DNA from: Thauera sedimentorum
GTDB taxonomy: Bacteria; Pseudomonadota; Gammaproteobacteria; Burkholderiales; Rhodocyclaceae
Direction of reading: 5' to 3'
Assembly (NCBI RefSeq): GCF_014489115.1
Contig: NZ_JACTAH010000001.1
Coordinates: 682,001-746,000, forward strand
Length of the DNA: 64,000 nt
This document shows, in pieces, positions 42,869 through 53,021 of the stretch. Both the position numbers and the translations under genes were made by a program. How positions within the stretch are numbered: position 1 is the first letter of the stretch; each line of letters begins with the position of its first letter. The notes beneath the pieces are model-generated. The model was not told the origin of the DNA. It was given only the letters and a program-made list of their open reading frames with translations, and ran no database searches.

Positions 42869-43668
42869 CAGTGGCCGAAGGTGGCGGAGACCACTTCCAT
42901 CAGCGCCTCGGCCACCTCGGGGTCGTCGGTCAGGCTTTCCACGATGGCCACGCGGCAGGCGGGCAGCGGGGCCATGCCGGCGCGCACCAGGGTGGCGGCG
43001 TACACCAGCAGGCGGGTGCTGGCGGCCTCTTCCAGGTCCTGGTCCTTGAGCGCGCGCAGTGCGCGGGCGATGCCCACCAGGCGGCGGGCAAGGTCCGCCT
43101 CGCAGCCGGTCTCGCCGCGCAGCACCGCCTCTTCGCGTGCGGCGTCGGGGAAATCGAAGCGCAGGCTGACGAAGCGCTGGCGGGTGGAGGGTTTCATGCC
43201 CTTGAGCAGGTTCTGGTAGCCCGGGTTGTAGGACACCACCAGCATGAACTCGGGCGGCGCGGCGAGCAGTTCGCCGGTGCGGTCGATCGGCAGCAGGCGA
43301 CGGTCGTCGGCCAGCGGGTGCAGCACCACGGTGGTGTCCTTGCGCGCCTCGACCACTTCGTCCAGGTAGCAGATGCCGCCTTCGCGCACCGCGCGGGTCA
43401 GCGGGCCGTCGCACCACACGGTCTGGCCGTCGCCGATCAGGTGGCGGCCCACCAGGTCGGCGGCGGTGAGGTCGTCGTGGCAGGCCACGGTGTACAAGGG
43501 GCGCCCCAGGCGGGCGGCCATGTGGGCGACGAAGCGGGTCTTGCCGCAGCCGGTGGGGCCCTTGATGAGCAGCGGCAGGCGGTTCTTCCAGGCGTGCTCG
43601 AAGATTTCGATCTCGTCGCCGGCGGGTTCGTAGAAGGGGATGTCGATATTCGGCGTGGTGAGTTCCAT
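42868..43668 (-). CDS. norQ: Nitric oxide reductase activation AAA ATPase NorQ
   Basis: A 266-residue MoxR-type AAA ATPase. Walker A is GPTGCGKT (37-44), Walker B ICYLDEVVEA, and the sensor region reads VVSYNPGYQNLLKGMKPSTRQRF. It acts with NorD in maturation of cNor. The ATG at 43668 overlaps the norF stop by one base (TGATG), so the run norF-norQ-DUF4870 gene is tightly coupled. Confidence 0.95.
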   Translation of the reverse strand: MELTTPNIDIPFYEPAGDEIEIFEHAWKNRLPLLIKGPTGCGKTRFVAHMAARLGRPLYTVACHDDLTAADLVGRHLIGDGQTVWCDGPLTRAVREGGICYLDEVVEARKDTTVVLHPLADDRRLLPIDRTGELLAAPPEFMLVVSYNPGYQNLLKGMKPSTRQRFVSLRFDFPDAAREEAVLRGETGCEADLARRLVGIARALRALKDQDLEEAASTRLLVYAATLVRAGMAPLPACRVAIVESLTDDPEVAEALMEVVSATFGH

Positions 43669-43946
43669 CAGGGCATTCCTTTCCAGTAGGCAAGACCGAT
43701 CAGCGCGCAGACCAGCGCCAGCCAGCCGAGGGTGATGAGTTTCCACAGCAGCGGCGCGCGGCCGATCGCCATGAAGTCGAGGATGACCGCCGTGCCCTTG
43801 AGCAGCGCGACGCCGAGCAGCAGGGCGGCAATCGCCGGGCCGCCGGCGCCGCCTTCGCCCACCGCCCAGGTGAACACGGTGGCGATGATCAGCAGTCCCC
43901 ACAGCACGGTGCTGCGGCGGTCGGCGGAGCGGATGTCGTGGCTCAT
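43668..43946 (-). CDS. norF: NorF-like small membrane protein (cytochrome oxidase subunit IV type)
   Basis: A 92-residue protein with three membrane segments (VLWGLLIIATVFTWAVGEGG, AIAALLLGVALLKGTAVILDFMAIG, LITLGWLALVCALIGLAYW). LLGVALLKGTAVILDFM is the signature of the subunit IV-like family that includes NorF. It lies between norE and norQ as expected. Confidence 0.85.
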   Translation of the reverse strand: MSHDIRSADRRSTVLWGLLIIATVFTWAVGEGGAGGPAIAALLLGVALLKGTAVILDFMAIGRAPLLWKLITLGWLALVCALIGLAYWKGMP

Positions 43947-43957
43947 GGCGGACCCCT

Positions 43958-44560
43958 TCAGCGGATGACGTAGACCAGCGGGAAGAGCACCAGCCACACC
44001 AGGTCCACCATGTGCCAGTAGGCTGCGCCGCTTTCGATGCCGTTCATGTTGTGCGCGTCGTAGCGCCCCTTGCGCGAGTTCACCCACAGCGCGCCGAGGA
44101 TCACCATGCCGAGGATGACGTGCATGAAGTGAAAGAAGGTCAGCGACAGGTAGAACATGTGGAAGGTGCTGCTCGACAGGCTGATGCCGGCCGAGAAGGC
44201 GGCGGCGTACTCGGCGAACTTGACGGCTACGAAGCCGCCGGCGCAGGCCAGCGCGGCGAGCAACCAGCGCGCGCCCACCGGCGAGCGACCGGCTTCGGCC
44301 GCATGCACCGCGCGCACTACGAAGTAGCTGGCGGTGAGCAGCAGTACGGTGTTGATCGCCCCGGCGTCGCGGTTGAGCGCCATCTGTTCGGCGGCGAACA
44401 GCTCCGGGTTGTTGGCGCGCGCAAAGGCGTAGGCGATGAAGAACACGCCGAAGGCGAGCAACTCCGCGAGGATGAAGATCCAGATCGCCAGGTCGCCGGC
44501 CAGGCGTGCTTGTTGACCGTGTGGCGCGGCGCTTGCGGGAAGGACGGCTGAGGAATTCAT
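43958..44560 (-). CDS. norE: NorE, cytochrome oxidase subunit III-like protein
   Basis: A 200-residue membrane protein with about five helices. It carries the subunit III landmarks GDLAIWIFILAELLAFGVFFIAYAF, FHMFYLSLTFFHFMHVILGM and AAYWHMVDLVWLVLFPLVYV. NorE supports full cNor activity. It is the first gene of the operon that ends in dnr and has a Dnr-type box 35-48 bp upstream of its start. Confidence 0.92.
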   Translation of the reverse strand: MNSSAVLPASAAPHGQQARLAGDLAIWIFILAELLAFGVFFIAYAFARANNPELFAAEQMALNRDAGAINTVLLLTASYFVVRAVHAAEAGRSPVGARWLLAALACAGGFVAVKFAEYAAAFSAGISLSSSTFHMFYLSLTFFHFMHVILGMVILGALWVNSRKGRYDAHNMNGIESGAAYWHMVDLVWLVLFPLVYVIR

Positions 44561-44594
44561 GGGCGCATTCTGGCCAAGCGCCCGGGCTTTTCAC

Positions 44595-44608
44595 TTGATC
44601 GCGGTTAA
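44595..44608. promoter_or_regulatory. FNR/Dnr-type box before norE
   Basis: TTGAT-CGCG-GTTAA, eight of ten consensus positions. It is centred about 41 bp upstream of the norE start, the usual position of a class II FNR-type activator site, given a short leader. Confidence 0.7.
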
Positions 44609-44654
44609 CTTCAGAAGCTACTGATTCTCAATGGGGTCGCCGGCCGGTGGTCCC

Positions 44655-44728
44655 GTAGGAGCGGCCTTGGCCGCGATTGCGGCGTACGCACAATCAACGG
44701 CCGCGATCGCGGCCAAGGCCGCTCCTAC
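44655..44728. repeat. REP-like palindromic pair, copy 5
   Basis: GTAGGAGCGGCCTTGGCCGC and its exact inverse, with about 30 bp between. It lies between the norB terminator and the Dnr box of norE. Confidence 0.85.
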
Positions 44729-44743
44729 AGGCGTTTCGTGAAC

Positions 44744-44770
44744 GAAAAAAAGGGCGGCTTGCGCCGCCCT
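44744..44770 (-). terminator. Terminator of norCB
   Basis: On the minus strand an 8-bp stem AGGGCGGC/GCCGCCCT with loop GCAA precedes a run of seven T. It lies about 95 bp after the norB stop. Confidence 0.88.
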
Positions 44771-44863
44771 TCAAATCCCCTTCCCCTAAGTAGTCCGATG
44801 AGGAGGAAGCGGAGAGACACACTCTGTTCGGGACGCCCGCAGCGGGCGCCCCGTTTGCCCGTG

Positions 44864-46709
<1,846 letters not shown>

Positions 46710-46810
46710 GGTTTTCCCCTCATTGTTTCGTGCGTCCGTGTGAGTGTTTTGAACTGGTCAAGCAAACCCGAAGGTCCGGCGCACTGTATTTTTTGAGGGG
46801 GTGGGGCTCC

Positions 46811-46824
46811 ATGATTTGAATCAA
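46811..46824. promoter_or_regulatory. FNR/Dnr-type box before norC
   Basis: ATGAT-TTGA-ATCAA, nine of ten consensus positions, embedded in a larger palindrome (GATTTGAATCAAATC). It is centred about 108 bp before the norC start. Confidence 0.7.
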
Positions 46825-46958
46825 ATCGCTATCCGCGCGTGCTGTGCTCGGCAAAGGCCGTGCACGCGCCAGTCACCGCCGGGCCTTGCGCTCGGCGGTG
46901 TGCGATGTCCGGAGACGGGAGGGGAGCGGCCCGGCTTCGCGGCCGGGCCGGACAGGGC

Positions 46959-48266
46959 CTACCAGTACTGCAGGGCGTTGCGGAAAAGCGTGGAGAGATG
47001 TCCTTCGTCCACCGCCTTCGGTGCGTTCTTCACCAGGCGCTGCTGTGCCCAGGCACCGGCGGTGAGGCTGGGAATGTCGCCTGCGTGGTAGCCCACGCCG
47101 CCCACCCCGTTGGGAATGTCGCAGGCCTGCATCAGCGCAATCAGGCGCTGTGCGACGATCTCGCCGGCGTCCGCAGCGGTCGCCCCGCGCGTCTCCGCAC
47201 CCAGCCAGCCGGCGGCCTGCAGGTGGCGCTCGGGGCAGGCGTCGGCGGTGAAGCGGAACACCGCCGGGGCATTGACGATGACCGACATGCCGTGCGGCAC
47301 CATCGGGTGTTCGGGCGGGTAGTCCGGGGCGCGGTAGTCGCGCACCCCGCCGGCCACCGCGTAGGCCATGCCGTGCGGCAGATGCACCCCGGCGTTGCCG
47401 AAGGCGATGCCGGCCAGCGTGGCGGCCCACATCATGCCGTTGCGCGCTTCATGGTCGGCGGCGTCGCGCACCGCGCGCTCCAGGTACTGGCCGGTGAGCT
47501 GCAAGGCCTTCTCGCAGCCGAAGTCGCTCCACGGGTTGGCGCCCTGGCTCATCGGCCGCAGGCTGGGGCGCTCGGCTTTGGCTCGGCAGGTGTGCGGCAG
47601 CGCGGTGTAGCTCTCCAGCGCGTGGGAGAGCACGTCGAAGCCCGAGGCCGCCACCACCGTGCGCGGCAGCGTCCACGTGGTGACGGGGTCGATCAGCGCA
47701 AGCGTGGGGCGCAGCAGGCGCGAGACGATGCCGGTCTTCACCCCGCGTGCCACCCAGTCGAAGATGGCGATGCCGGTGCATTCCGCGCCGGTGCCGCTGG
47801 TGGTGGGGCAGGCGATGTGCGGCTTGAGCGGCCCCGGCACTGCGCGCGCCTCGCCCAGCGGGGCATTCACGTAGGCGGCCAGATCGGCCGGGTAGGTGGC
47901 GTAGAGGTTGGCCGCCTTGGCGGTGTCGATCACCGAGCCGCCGCCCACCGAGATGAAACCGTCGAAATCGCCTTCGCGGGCGAAGCGCGCGGCGGCGAGG
48001 AAGGAGGCGTCGGTCGGCTCGACCTCGACCGCGTCATAGACCACGCAATCCACGCCCGCGTCGGCGAGCGCGCGGCGGACGATGGCGACATGCTCGCTGT
48101 CCGCCAGGCGCGCATCGGTGAACAGCGCGACGCGCTGCAGGCCCAGCCTGAGCGCGTGATCGCCGGCTTCGGCCAGGCAGCCGGGACCGAAGGTGATGGC
48201 CGACACGTCGACCGTGAATGCGGCATCGCCGCCGGGGGCGAGGGCGTAGTGGTGGCAGCAGGACAT
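46959..48266 (-). CDS. Iron-containing alcohol dehydrogenase, hydroxyacid-oxoacid transhydrogenase type
   Basis: The product has 435 residues. The nucleotide-binding part has [18 protein letters not shown] and [14 protein letters not shown]. The metal site is made by [16 protein letters not shown] and [18 protein letters not shown]. The start [20 protein letters not shown] and the middle insertion ([22 protein letters not shown]) match the ADHFE1-like hydroxyacid-oxoacid transhydrogenases, which couple 4-hydroxybutyrate oxidation to 2-oxoglutarate reduction. The substrate remains to be shown. It follows norCB in the opposite sense of control; no link to denitrification is evident. Confidence 0.85.
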   Translation of the reverse strand: MSCCHHYALAPGGDAAFTVDVSAITFGPGCLAEAGDHALRLGLQRVALFTDARLADSEHVAIVRRALADAGVDCVVYDAVEVEPTDASFLAAARFAREGDFDGFISVGGGSVIDTAKAANLYATYPADLAAYVNAPLGEARAVPGPLKPHIACPTTSGTGAECTGIAIFDWVARGVKTGIVSRLLRPTLALIDPVTTWTLPRTVVAASGFDVLSHALESYTALPHTCRAKAERPSLRPMSQGANPWSDFGCEKALQLTGQYLERAVRDAADHEARNGMMWAATLAGIAFGNAGVHLPHGMAYAVAGGVRDYRAPDYPPEHPMVPHGMSVIVNAPAVFRFTADACPERHLQAAGWLGAETRGATAADAGEIVAQRLIALMQACDIPNGVGGVGYHAGDIPSLTAGAWAQQRLVKNAPKAVDEGHLSTLFRNALQYW

Positions 48267-48419
48267 GGCGTCTCCTCCATGGTGGTCTGGCCGCGCGGCA
48301 GCGCCCCTGTGCGGGTTGTCGCGGCCGGCGGCGGGCCGGGTGCGAACGCCGATGATACGCGCGGAGCGCTTATCCGCGGGTGCTGGAGGAGAGGTGGCCG
48401 GGTCCGCTGCGGCGCGGCT

Positions 48420-48893
48420 TCAGTCCGCGCAGGTCGCGGTGCAGCCCCCGGCGGCGGTGCAGTCGGCCTGTTCCACCTTGCATTGCACCTTGGTGCGATG
48501 GGTCAGCCGGCTGCCGTCGCTGTACTCGCACTCGACCATGGTCAGCTTGCCCTTGCGGTGCACCGCCATGCTGACCGGCGTGGCGCTGCGCAGCGTGGCG
48601 GCGGGCTGGTTGCAGGTGAGGTAGCCGGAGAAGGCGCCGTCGGCCGATTCCCACAGCGCGTTGTTCTTGCGCTTGAGGTAGGCCTCGAAGGAGGTGCACA
48701 CCTCGCCGTCGTTGTCGTAGAGCCGCGCGTTGTCGCTGCAGTAGCCGTTGTAGGTGTACTTGAGCTCGGCGTCCGAAGGACAGGTGGCGACCTGCACCGC
48801 CGCGGACAGGTCGGGGCAGGAGAGGGGTGCGGCCAGCACGGGGGTGGCCAGGGGGGCTGACAGCAGGAGCAAAAGGGTCAGTGTCTTGCGCAT
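48420..48893 (-). CDS. Secreted cysteine-rich unknown protein, 157 residues
   Basis: From the ATG at 48893 there is a clear signal peptide (MRKTLTLLLLLSAPLATPVLA). The mature part has about ten cysteines (LSCPDLS, ATCPSD, YCSDN, VCTSF, LTCNQP, VECEY, VQCKV, ADCTAAGGCTATCAD) and is probably held by disulfides in the periplasm or outside. An upstream in-frame ATG at 48941 would hide the signal peptide and is rejected. I do not recognise the family. Confidence 0.7.
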   Translation of the reverse strand: MRKTLTLLLLLSAPLATPVLAAPLSCPDLSAAVQVATCPSDAELKYTYNGYCSDNARLYDNDGEVCTSFEAYLKRKNNALWESADGAFSGYLTCNQPAATLRSATPVSMAVHRKGKLTMVECEYSDGSRLTHRTKVQCKVEQADCTAAGGCTATCAD

Positions 48894-49029
48894 GGCGACC
48901 TCAGCAGATGATGAAACGGGTGCCCCGGGTGCCGGCGGCATGGGGCGATGCTGGACTTTGCCTTGCTCCGCGGGCGGCGTAATTGATGAGCATCATGGTG
49001 GCGCGCGCAAGCGGGCGCCGTGTTGCGGC

Positions 49030-49479
49030 TCAGTCGCCGGTTTCGTCGCCGTACTCGTCTTCCTCCTCGCCGGGCAGGTCGCTGCCCTGGGCGTAGAGCA
49101 CCGGCAGGCCGGCGGCGCGGGCCTGGCGGGCGAAATCGCGCAGGGTGGCGAGCGCCTCGGCCAGCCCGCGTTCCGTACCTGCGGCGGCCTGCCAGCGGAA
49201 CGCCGCATCGCCGAGCGCATCCTCGCCCAGCCCGGCCAGCGCAGCGACCAGCTTGGGGTCCATCTCGGTGACGATCTCGTCCGCGCTGTCGCCGTCGAGC
49301 ACCAGGCGCGGCGTGTAGCCGCCGGCGAGCAGCATGCCGAGGTGGGCGAGCTCGAAGTCCGACAGGCCTTCGATCCGCACGCGGGCGATGCCGTCGTCCC
49401 CGTCGGTGTCGCTGCCGTCGTCGAAGAAGGCGCGCTCGGCGTCGCGGCGCGCGGCAATGGCGATATCCAGCCAGAACAT
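49030..49479 (-). CDS. Unknown acidic cytoplasmic protein
   Basis: I prefer the ATG at 49479 (MFWLDIAIAARRDAERAFF) to 49521; this gives 149 residues. The protein is strongly acidic with no signal or membrane segment. A helical core (LSDFELAHLGMLLAGGYTPRLVLDGDSADEIVTEMDPKLVAALAGLG) is followed by RGLAEALATLRDFARQARAAGLPVLYAQG and an acidic tail. No family recognised. Confidence 0.6.
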   Translation of the reverse strand: MFWLDIAIAARRDAERAFFDDGSDTDGDDGIARVRIEGLSDFELAHLGMLLAGGYTPRLVLDGDSADEIVTEMDPKLVAALAGLGEDALGDAAFRWQAAAGTERGLAEALATLRDFARQARAAGLPVLYAQGSDLPGEEEDEYGDETGD

Positions 49480-49530
49480 GTATGTCTCGTCAGTCGGTGA
49501 AGTGTTGGAGCGGATGGGCATCCGCGGCGA

Positions 49531-49833
49531 TCAGATCAGCAGGGTGCAACCCAGCCAGGTGATCGCGGCGCTGCGATGCAGGAAGCGGCTTCCGGTGTGG
49601 CGATGCACGCTGATCACCAGGAAGAGATTGTAGGGAATCAACAACAGATGAAGGAGCAGCCAGGCGCCTTCGCCCGCATCCCTGGCGAGCAGGATGAGGG
49701 CCAGCACGCCGAAAAAGCTGTTGAGCAGGCTGCCGACGATGGCCATGTCCCACCAGAACAACTTGCGCGCGGACGTGTGGCCGTTCCAGCGTGTGCCGAA
49801 GAACTGCCGCAACGGCAGCCTTGCCGGCATCAC
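49531..49833 (-). CDS. Small membrane protein, 100 residues
   Basis: Three hydrophobic segments are visible (WWDMAIVGSLLNSFFGVLALILLA, GAWLLLHLLLIPYNLFLVISV, AAITWLGCTLLI). No family recognised. An overlapping frame of 117 residues (49490-49843) lacks these features and is rejected. Confidence 0.6.
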   Translation of the reverse strand: MMPARLPLRQFFGTRWNGHTSARKLFWWDMAIVGSLLNSFFGVLALILLARDAGEGAWLLLHLLLIPYNLFLVISVHRHTGSRFLHRSAAITWLGCTLLI

Positions 49834-49995
49834 GGCCGATCACCGCTTGGAGCCGGCTTGTCCTGGGCTGGGGCGATGCGCTGCTTCGCCCCGACGCCGG
49901 CCATGTCGGATTCCTCGATCCACGCCCGCCACACCGCCCTCAGCACCGCCGGCGCCACCGGCCGGGCATGGGCGCACTCCCGCACAGGCATGGGG

Positions 49996-51339
49996 TCAGC
50001 GCGCATGCGTTGCGGGTGCTGCCGGTGTTTCGTCATCCGGGCTGGCCTCCGGAGCGGGCTCCGGTAACTGGGTGGCCAGCACCTTGTCGATGCGCTTGCC
50101 GTCCAGGTCGACCACCTCGAAGCGCCAGTTTTCCCAGGTGGCGATGTCGCCGGTGGCGGGCAGGCGGCCGAGCAGCCACATCACCATGCCCGACAGGGTG
50201 TGGTAGCGGCCTTTGTCCTCCTCCGGCACGGCCTTGATGCCCAGCCGGTCCTTCAGTTCGACGATCGGAATCAGGCCGTCGAGCAGCCAGGAGCCGTCTT
50301 CGCGCTGCACGGCCCAGGCCTCCTCGGTATCGTGCGAGAGGAACTCCCCGGTCACCGATTCGATGACGTCATGCAGCGTCACCATGCCCTGCACCTCGCC
50401 GTATTCATCAATCACGAAGACGATGTAAGTGCCGGAGGCGCGGAACTGATCGAGCAGTTCCATGCCGGTGAGCGACTCCGGCACATAGACCGGCGCCTGC
50501 AGTTCGTGGGTGAGGTCGACCGGGTCGCCGCGCAGCATCTGGGCGAAGATCTGTTTGGCGCTGACGATGCCGAGGATGTCGTCCAGCCCCTCCTTGCAGA
50601 CCGGAAAGCTCGAGTGGGCGGTGTTGGCCACCAGGGCCAGGTTCTCTTGCAGCGGACGGGTGATGTCGAGCGAGACGATGTCGGCACGCGGCACCATCAG
50701 CGAACCGATCTGGCGGTCATCGAGACGGAAGACGTTGCGCACCATCTCGTGTTCGCTCTTTTCGATCACACCGGCTTCCGAGCCCTCGTTGAGCAGGGCA
50801 TGGATCTCTTCCTCGGTGACGCTGGGGCCGGCGGTCTCGCGCTGCCCCATCAGACGCAGCAGCAGGGCGGTCGAGGCGGCCAGCAGATGAACGAAGGGGC
50901 GCGACGAGACCGCCAGCACGTTCATCGGCCGGGCGACGAGGCGGGCGATGCCCTCCGGGTTGAGCTGGCCGATACGCTTGGGCACCAGTTCGCCGACCAC
51001 GATGGAGACATAGGTGATGACCACCACGACCAGCACCGTCGAGCCGATCTCGCTGACGCGCTGCTCCATGCCTAGGGCCTGCAGCCAGTCGGCCAGCGGA
51101 CCGGCCAGGGCCGCTTCACCGACGATGCCGTTGAGGATGCCGATCGAGGTGATGCCGATCTGGATGGTGGACAGGAAGCGGGTCGGGTCTTCGCCGAGCT
51201 TGATGGCCACCGCCGCGGCGCCGTCGCCATCTTCCGCGAGCCGGACAAGCCGGGCACGCCGGGCGGTCACCAAGGCGATTTCGGACATTGCGAAGACACC
51301 GTTGAGCACGATGAGGGCGATCAGTAGGGCTATTTCCAT
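49996..51339 (-). CDS. CNNM/CorC-type membrane protein (hemolysin-like family)
   Basis: The product has 447 residues: a DUF21 membrane domain (about 1-190, LLIALIVLNGVFAMSEIALVTAR, VVVVITYVSIVVGELVPKRIGQLNPE), two CBS domains (DRQIGSLMVPRADIVSLDI, then APVYVPESLTGMELLDQFRASGTYIVFVIDEYGEVQGMVTLHDVIE) and a CorC_HlyC C-terminal domain (DGLIPIVELKDRLG). Family members are linked to Mg2+ or Co2+ export; the hemolysin label is historical. A polar tail closes it. Confidence 0.92.
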   Translation of the reverse strand: MEIALLIALIVLNGVFAMSEIALVTARRARLVRLAEDGDGAAAVAIKLGEDPTRFLSTIQIGITSIGILNGIVGEAALAGPLADWLQALGMEQRVSEIGSTVLVVVVITYVSIVVGELVPKRIGQLNPEGIARLVARPMNVLAVSSRPFVHLLAASTALLLRLMGQRETAGPSVTEEEIHALLNEGSEAGVIEKSEHEMVRNVFRLDDRQIGSLMVPRADIVSLDITRPLQENLALVANTAHSSFPVCKEGLDDILGIVSAKQIFAQMLRGDPVDLTHELQAPVYVPESLTGMELLDQFRASGTYIVFVIDEYGEVQGMVTLHDVIESVTGEFLSHDTEEAWAVQREDGSWLLDGLIPIVELKDRLGIKAVPEEDKGRYHTLSGMVMWLLGRLPATGDIATWENWRFEVVDLDGKRIDKVLATQLPEPAPEASPDDETPAAPATHAR

Positions 51340-51737
51340 GATGTGGGGTCAGCAGAAGCGAGAATGCGGTCGAGCGGAGACCTGTCCGTAAGCATAGGGG
51401 ACAAGAAAAGGCGGTGGAGTGCGTGCCTGATGCCGCAACAGCGGTGTCAGGCTGGTCTGGCGGTCGGGCGCACGACGCGCCTGTCGTTCGACGCGACTGG
51501 ATGGGCAGGCTGCAAACGCTGCGCGGTGTCGAGGGCGGTGAGCTGGAAGGTCTTCCGGACGGAGGCGGTGATCATCGTCCGGGGACGCGGGCGGGGTGCC
51601 CGCAAGGCAGGAAAGACAACTCATAGGGCGGAGTGCATGACACCCCGCGCGACCCTTGGTTTATTGAAACGAAAGCGATCATGCCCGATCCGGATCCGGG
51701 TGTCGACGGCCGGCCAGGGCGGGCGTGTTTGCCGCGC
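51340..51737. other. Gap between CNNM gene and riboswitch promoter
   Basis: About 400 bases with no credible gene. Frames on both strands lack protein-like composition or are out of register with the riboswitch. I see no repeats or RNA gene here. Confidence 0.55.
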
Positions 51738-51765
51738 TTGACTTCGCCGCGGCGTGGCATACACT
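51738..51765 (+). promoter_or_regulatory. Sigma-70-type promoter of the riboswitch transcript
   Basis: TTGACT (51738-51743) and TACACT (51760-51765) with a 16-bp spacer. Transcription would start near 51772, just at the riboswitch. Confidence 0.65.
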
Positions 51766-51773
51766 CGCGCTCC

Positions 51774-51960
51774 ATCAAGGGGAGTAGCTTTTCACGCTGC
51801 AGCATCGTCATCACGGTCGGTCCGTCGCCAGACAACCGCCCGGTGCTGCAGGCAACGATCGGTTGATTCGTTGCAAGCGAGACCTTGCCCAAGGGCAAGG
51901 TCCGTGCGCGCAAAACCAGTGCAAGGGGCCGTGTCCTTAGGGAACCGGCCCTTTTTTGTT
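51774..51960 (+). ncRNA. yybP-ykoY-type Mn2+ riboswitch with terminator
   Basis: The aptamer has the two hallmark segments of the yybP-ykoY class: GGGGAGTAG near 51779-51787, and GCAAGCGAGACCTTGCCC near 51873-51890, preceded by the paired CAACGATCGGTTGATTCGTTG. The helper stem CCTTGCCCAAGGGCAAGG follows. An expression platform with a GGGGCCG/CGGCCCT stem and TTTTTT (51925-51957) ends only about 20 bp before the TTG start of the TerC-family gene. Members of this class sense Mn2+ and turn on exporters such as MntP and Alx/TerC. Confidence 0.8.
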
Positions 51961-51977
51961 TTTGTGCGGAGCGCGTC

Positions 51978-52940
51978 TTGGAATCGATCGGTACGTGGTG
52001 GATGTGGGCGGTCTTTGCCGCCATCGTGGTGACGATGTTGCTGGTGGATCTGTTCGCCTTCGGCGGCGGCAAGCAGCACCGGGTGTCCTTGAAGGAGGCG
52101 GCGGGCTGGTCGCTGGCCTGGGTGACGGTGGCAATGCTGTTCGCCGCCGGGCTGTGGTGGTACCTGGACGGCAGCGCCGGGCGCGCGTTCGCCAACGAGA
52201 AGACCCTGGCCTTCGTCACCGGCTACCTGGTCGAGAAGTCGCTGGCGGTCGACAACGTCTTCGTGTGGATGATGATCTTCAGCTTCTTCGCGGTGCCGCT
52301 GGAGCTGCAGCGCCGCGTGCTGCTGTACGGCATCGTCGGCGCCATCGTGCTGCGCACCATCATGATCTTCGCCGGCAGCTGGCTGATCAGCGAATTCCAC
52401 TGGATTCTCTACATCTTTGGTGCCTTCCTGGTGGTCACCGGCATCAAGATGGCGTGGTTCTCCGAGCACGACCCGGACCTGGAGAAGAACCCGCTCATCC
52501 GCTGGATACGCCAGCACTACCCGATCACCGAGAAGCTGGAGGGCGAGCGCTTCTTCGTCATGCGCGACGGCGTGCGCATGATGACGCCGCTCTTCCTCGC
52601 CCTGGTGCTGGTCGAGATCTCGGACGTGATCTTCGCGGTCGACAGCATTCCGGCGATCTTCGCGATCACCACCGACCCCTTCATCGTGCTGACTTCGAAC
52701 CTGTTCGCCATTCTCGGCCTGCGGGCGATGTATTTCCTGCTCGCGGACATGGGCGACCGCTTCGAGCTGCTCAAGTACGGTCTGGCTGCGATCCTGGTGT
52801 TCATCGGCACCAAGATGCTGATCGTCGACTGGATCAAGATCCCGGTGCTGGTGTCGCTGTCGGTGGTCGCCACCCTCCTTGCCTGCTCGGTGTTCGCCAG
52901 CCTGTGGTACTCCGCGCGCAGGGCGAAATTGCAGGCCTGA
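51978..52940 (+). CDS. TerC/Alx-family membrane protein
   Basis: The product has 320 residues and about nine membrane segments. Family strings are GYLVEKSLAVDNVFVWMMIFSFFAVP, VLLYGIVGAIVLRTIMIFAG, LFLALVLVEISDVIFAVDSIPAIFAITTDPFIVLTSNLFAILGLRAMYF. The acidic residues in EKSLAVDNVF and EISDVIFAVDSIPA are the presumed metal site. The start is TTG at 51978, with GGAG eight bases upstream; the frame farther up is the riboswitch. Alx-type members export Mn2+, which matches the upstream riboswitch. Confidence 0.93.
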   Translation: MESIGTWWMWAVFAAIVVTMLLVDLFAFGGGKQHRVSLKEAAGWSLAWVTVAMLFAAGLWWYLDGSAGRAFANEKTLAFVTGYLVEKSLAVDNVFVWMMIFSFFAVPLELQRRVLLYGIVGAIVLRTIMIFAGSWLISEFHWILYIFGAFLVVTGIKMAWFSEHDPDLEKNPLIRWIRQHYPITEKLEGERFFVMRDGVRMMTPLFLALVLVEISDVIFAVDSIPAIFAITTDPFIVLTSNLFAILGLRAMYFLLADMGDRFELLKYGLAAILVFIGTKMLIVDWIKIPVLVSLSVVATLLACSVFASLWYSARRAKLQA

Positions 52941-52972
52941 TCACGGCCATTGCATGGCGCGGATAAAACGAG

Positions 52973-52989
52973 GCCCGGCGCTGCCGGGC
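52973..52989 (+). terminator. Terminator after the TerC-family gene
   Basis: A 7-bp stem GCCCGGC/GCCGGGC with loop GCT, then TTCATTCCTT. The T-run is weak. Confidence 0.6.
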
Positions 52990-53021
52990 TTCATTCCTTC
53001 AATCATCAACGGGTTGCCAAC

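Noticed and set aside
51343..51741. 132-codon open frame in the gap before the riboswitch
   Set aside because: No ribosome site, unlikely composition, and it runs into the riboswitch promoter.
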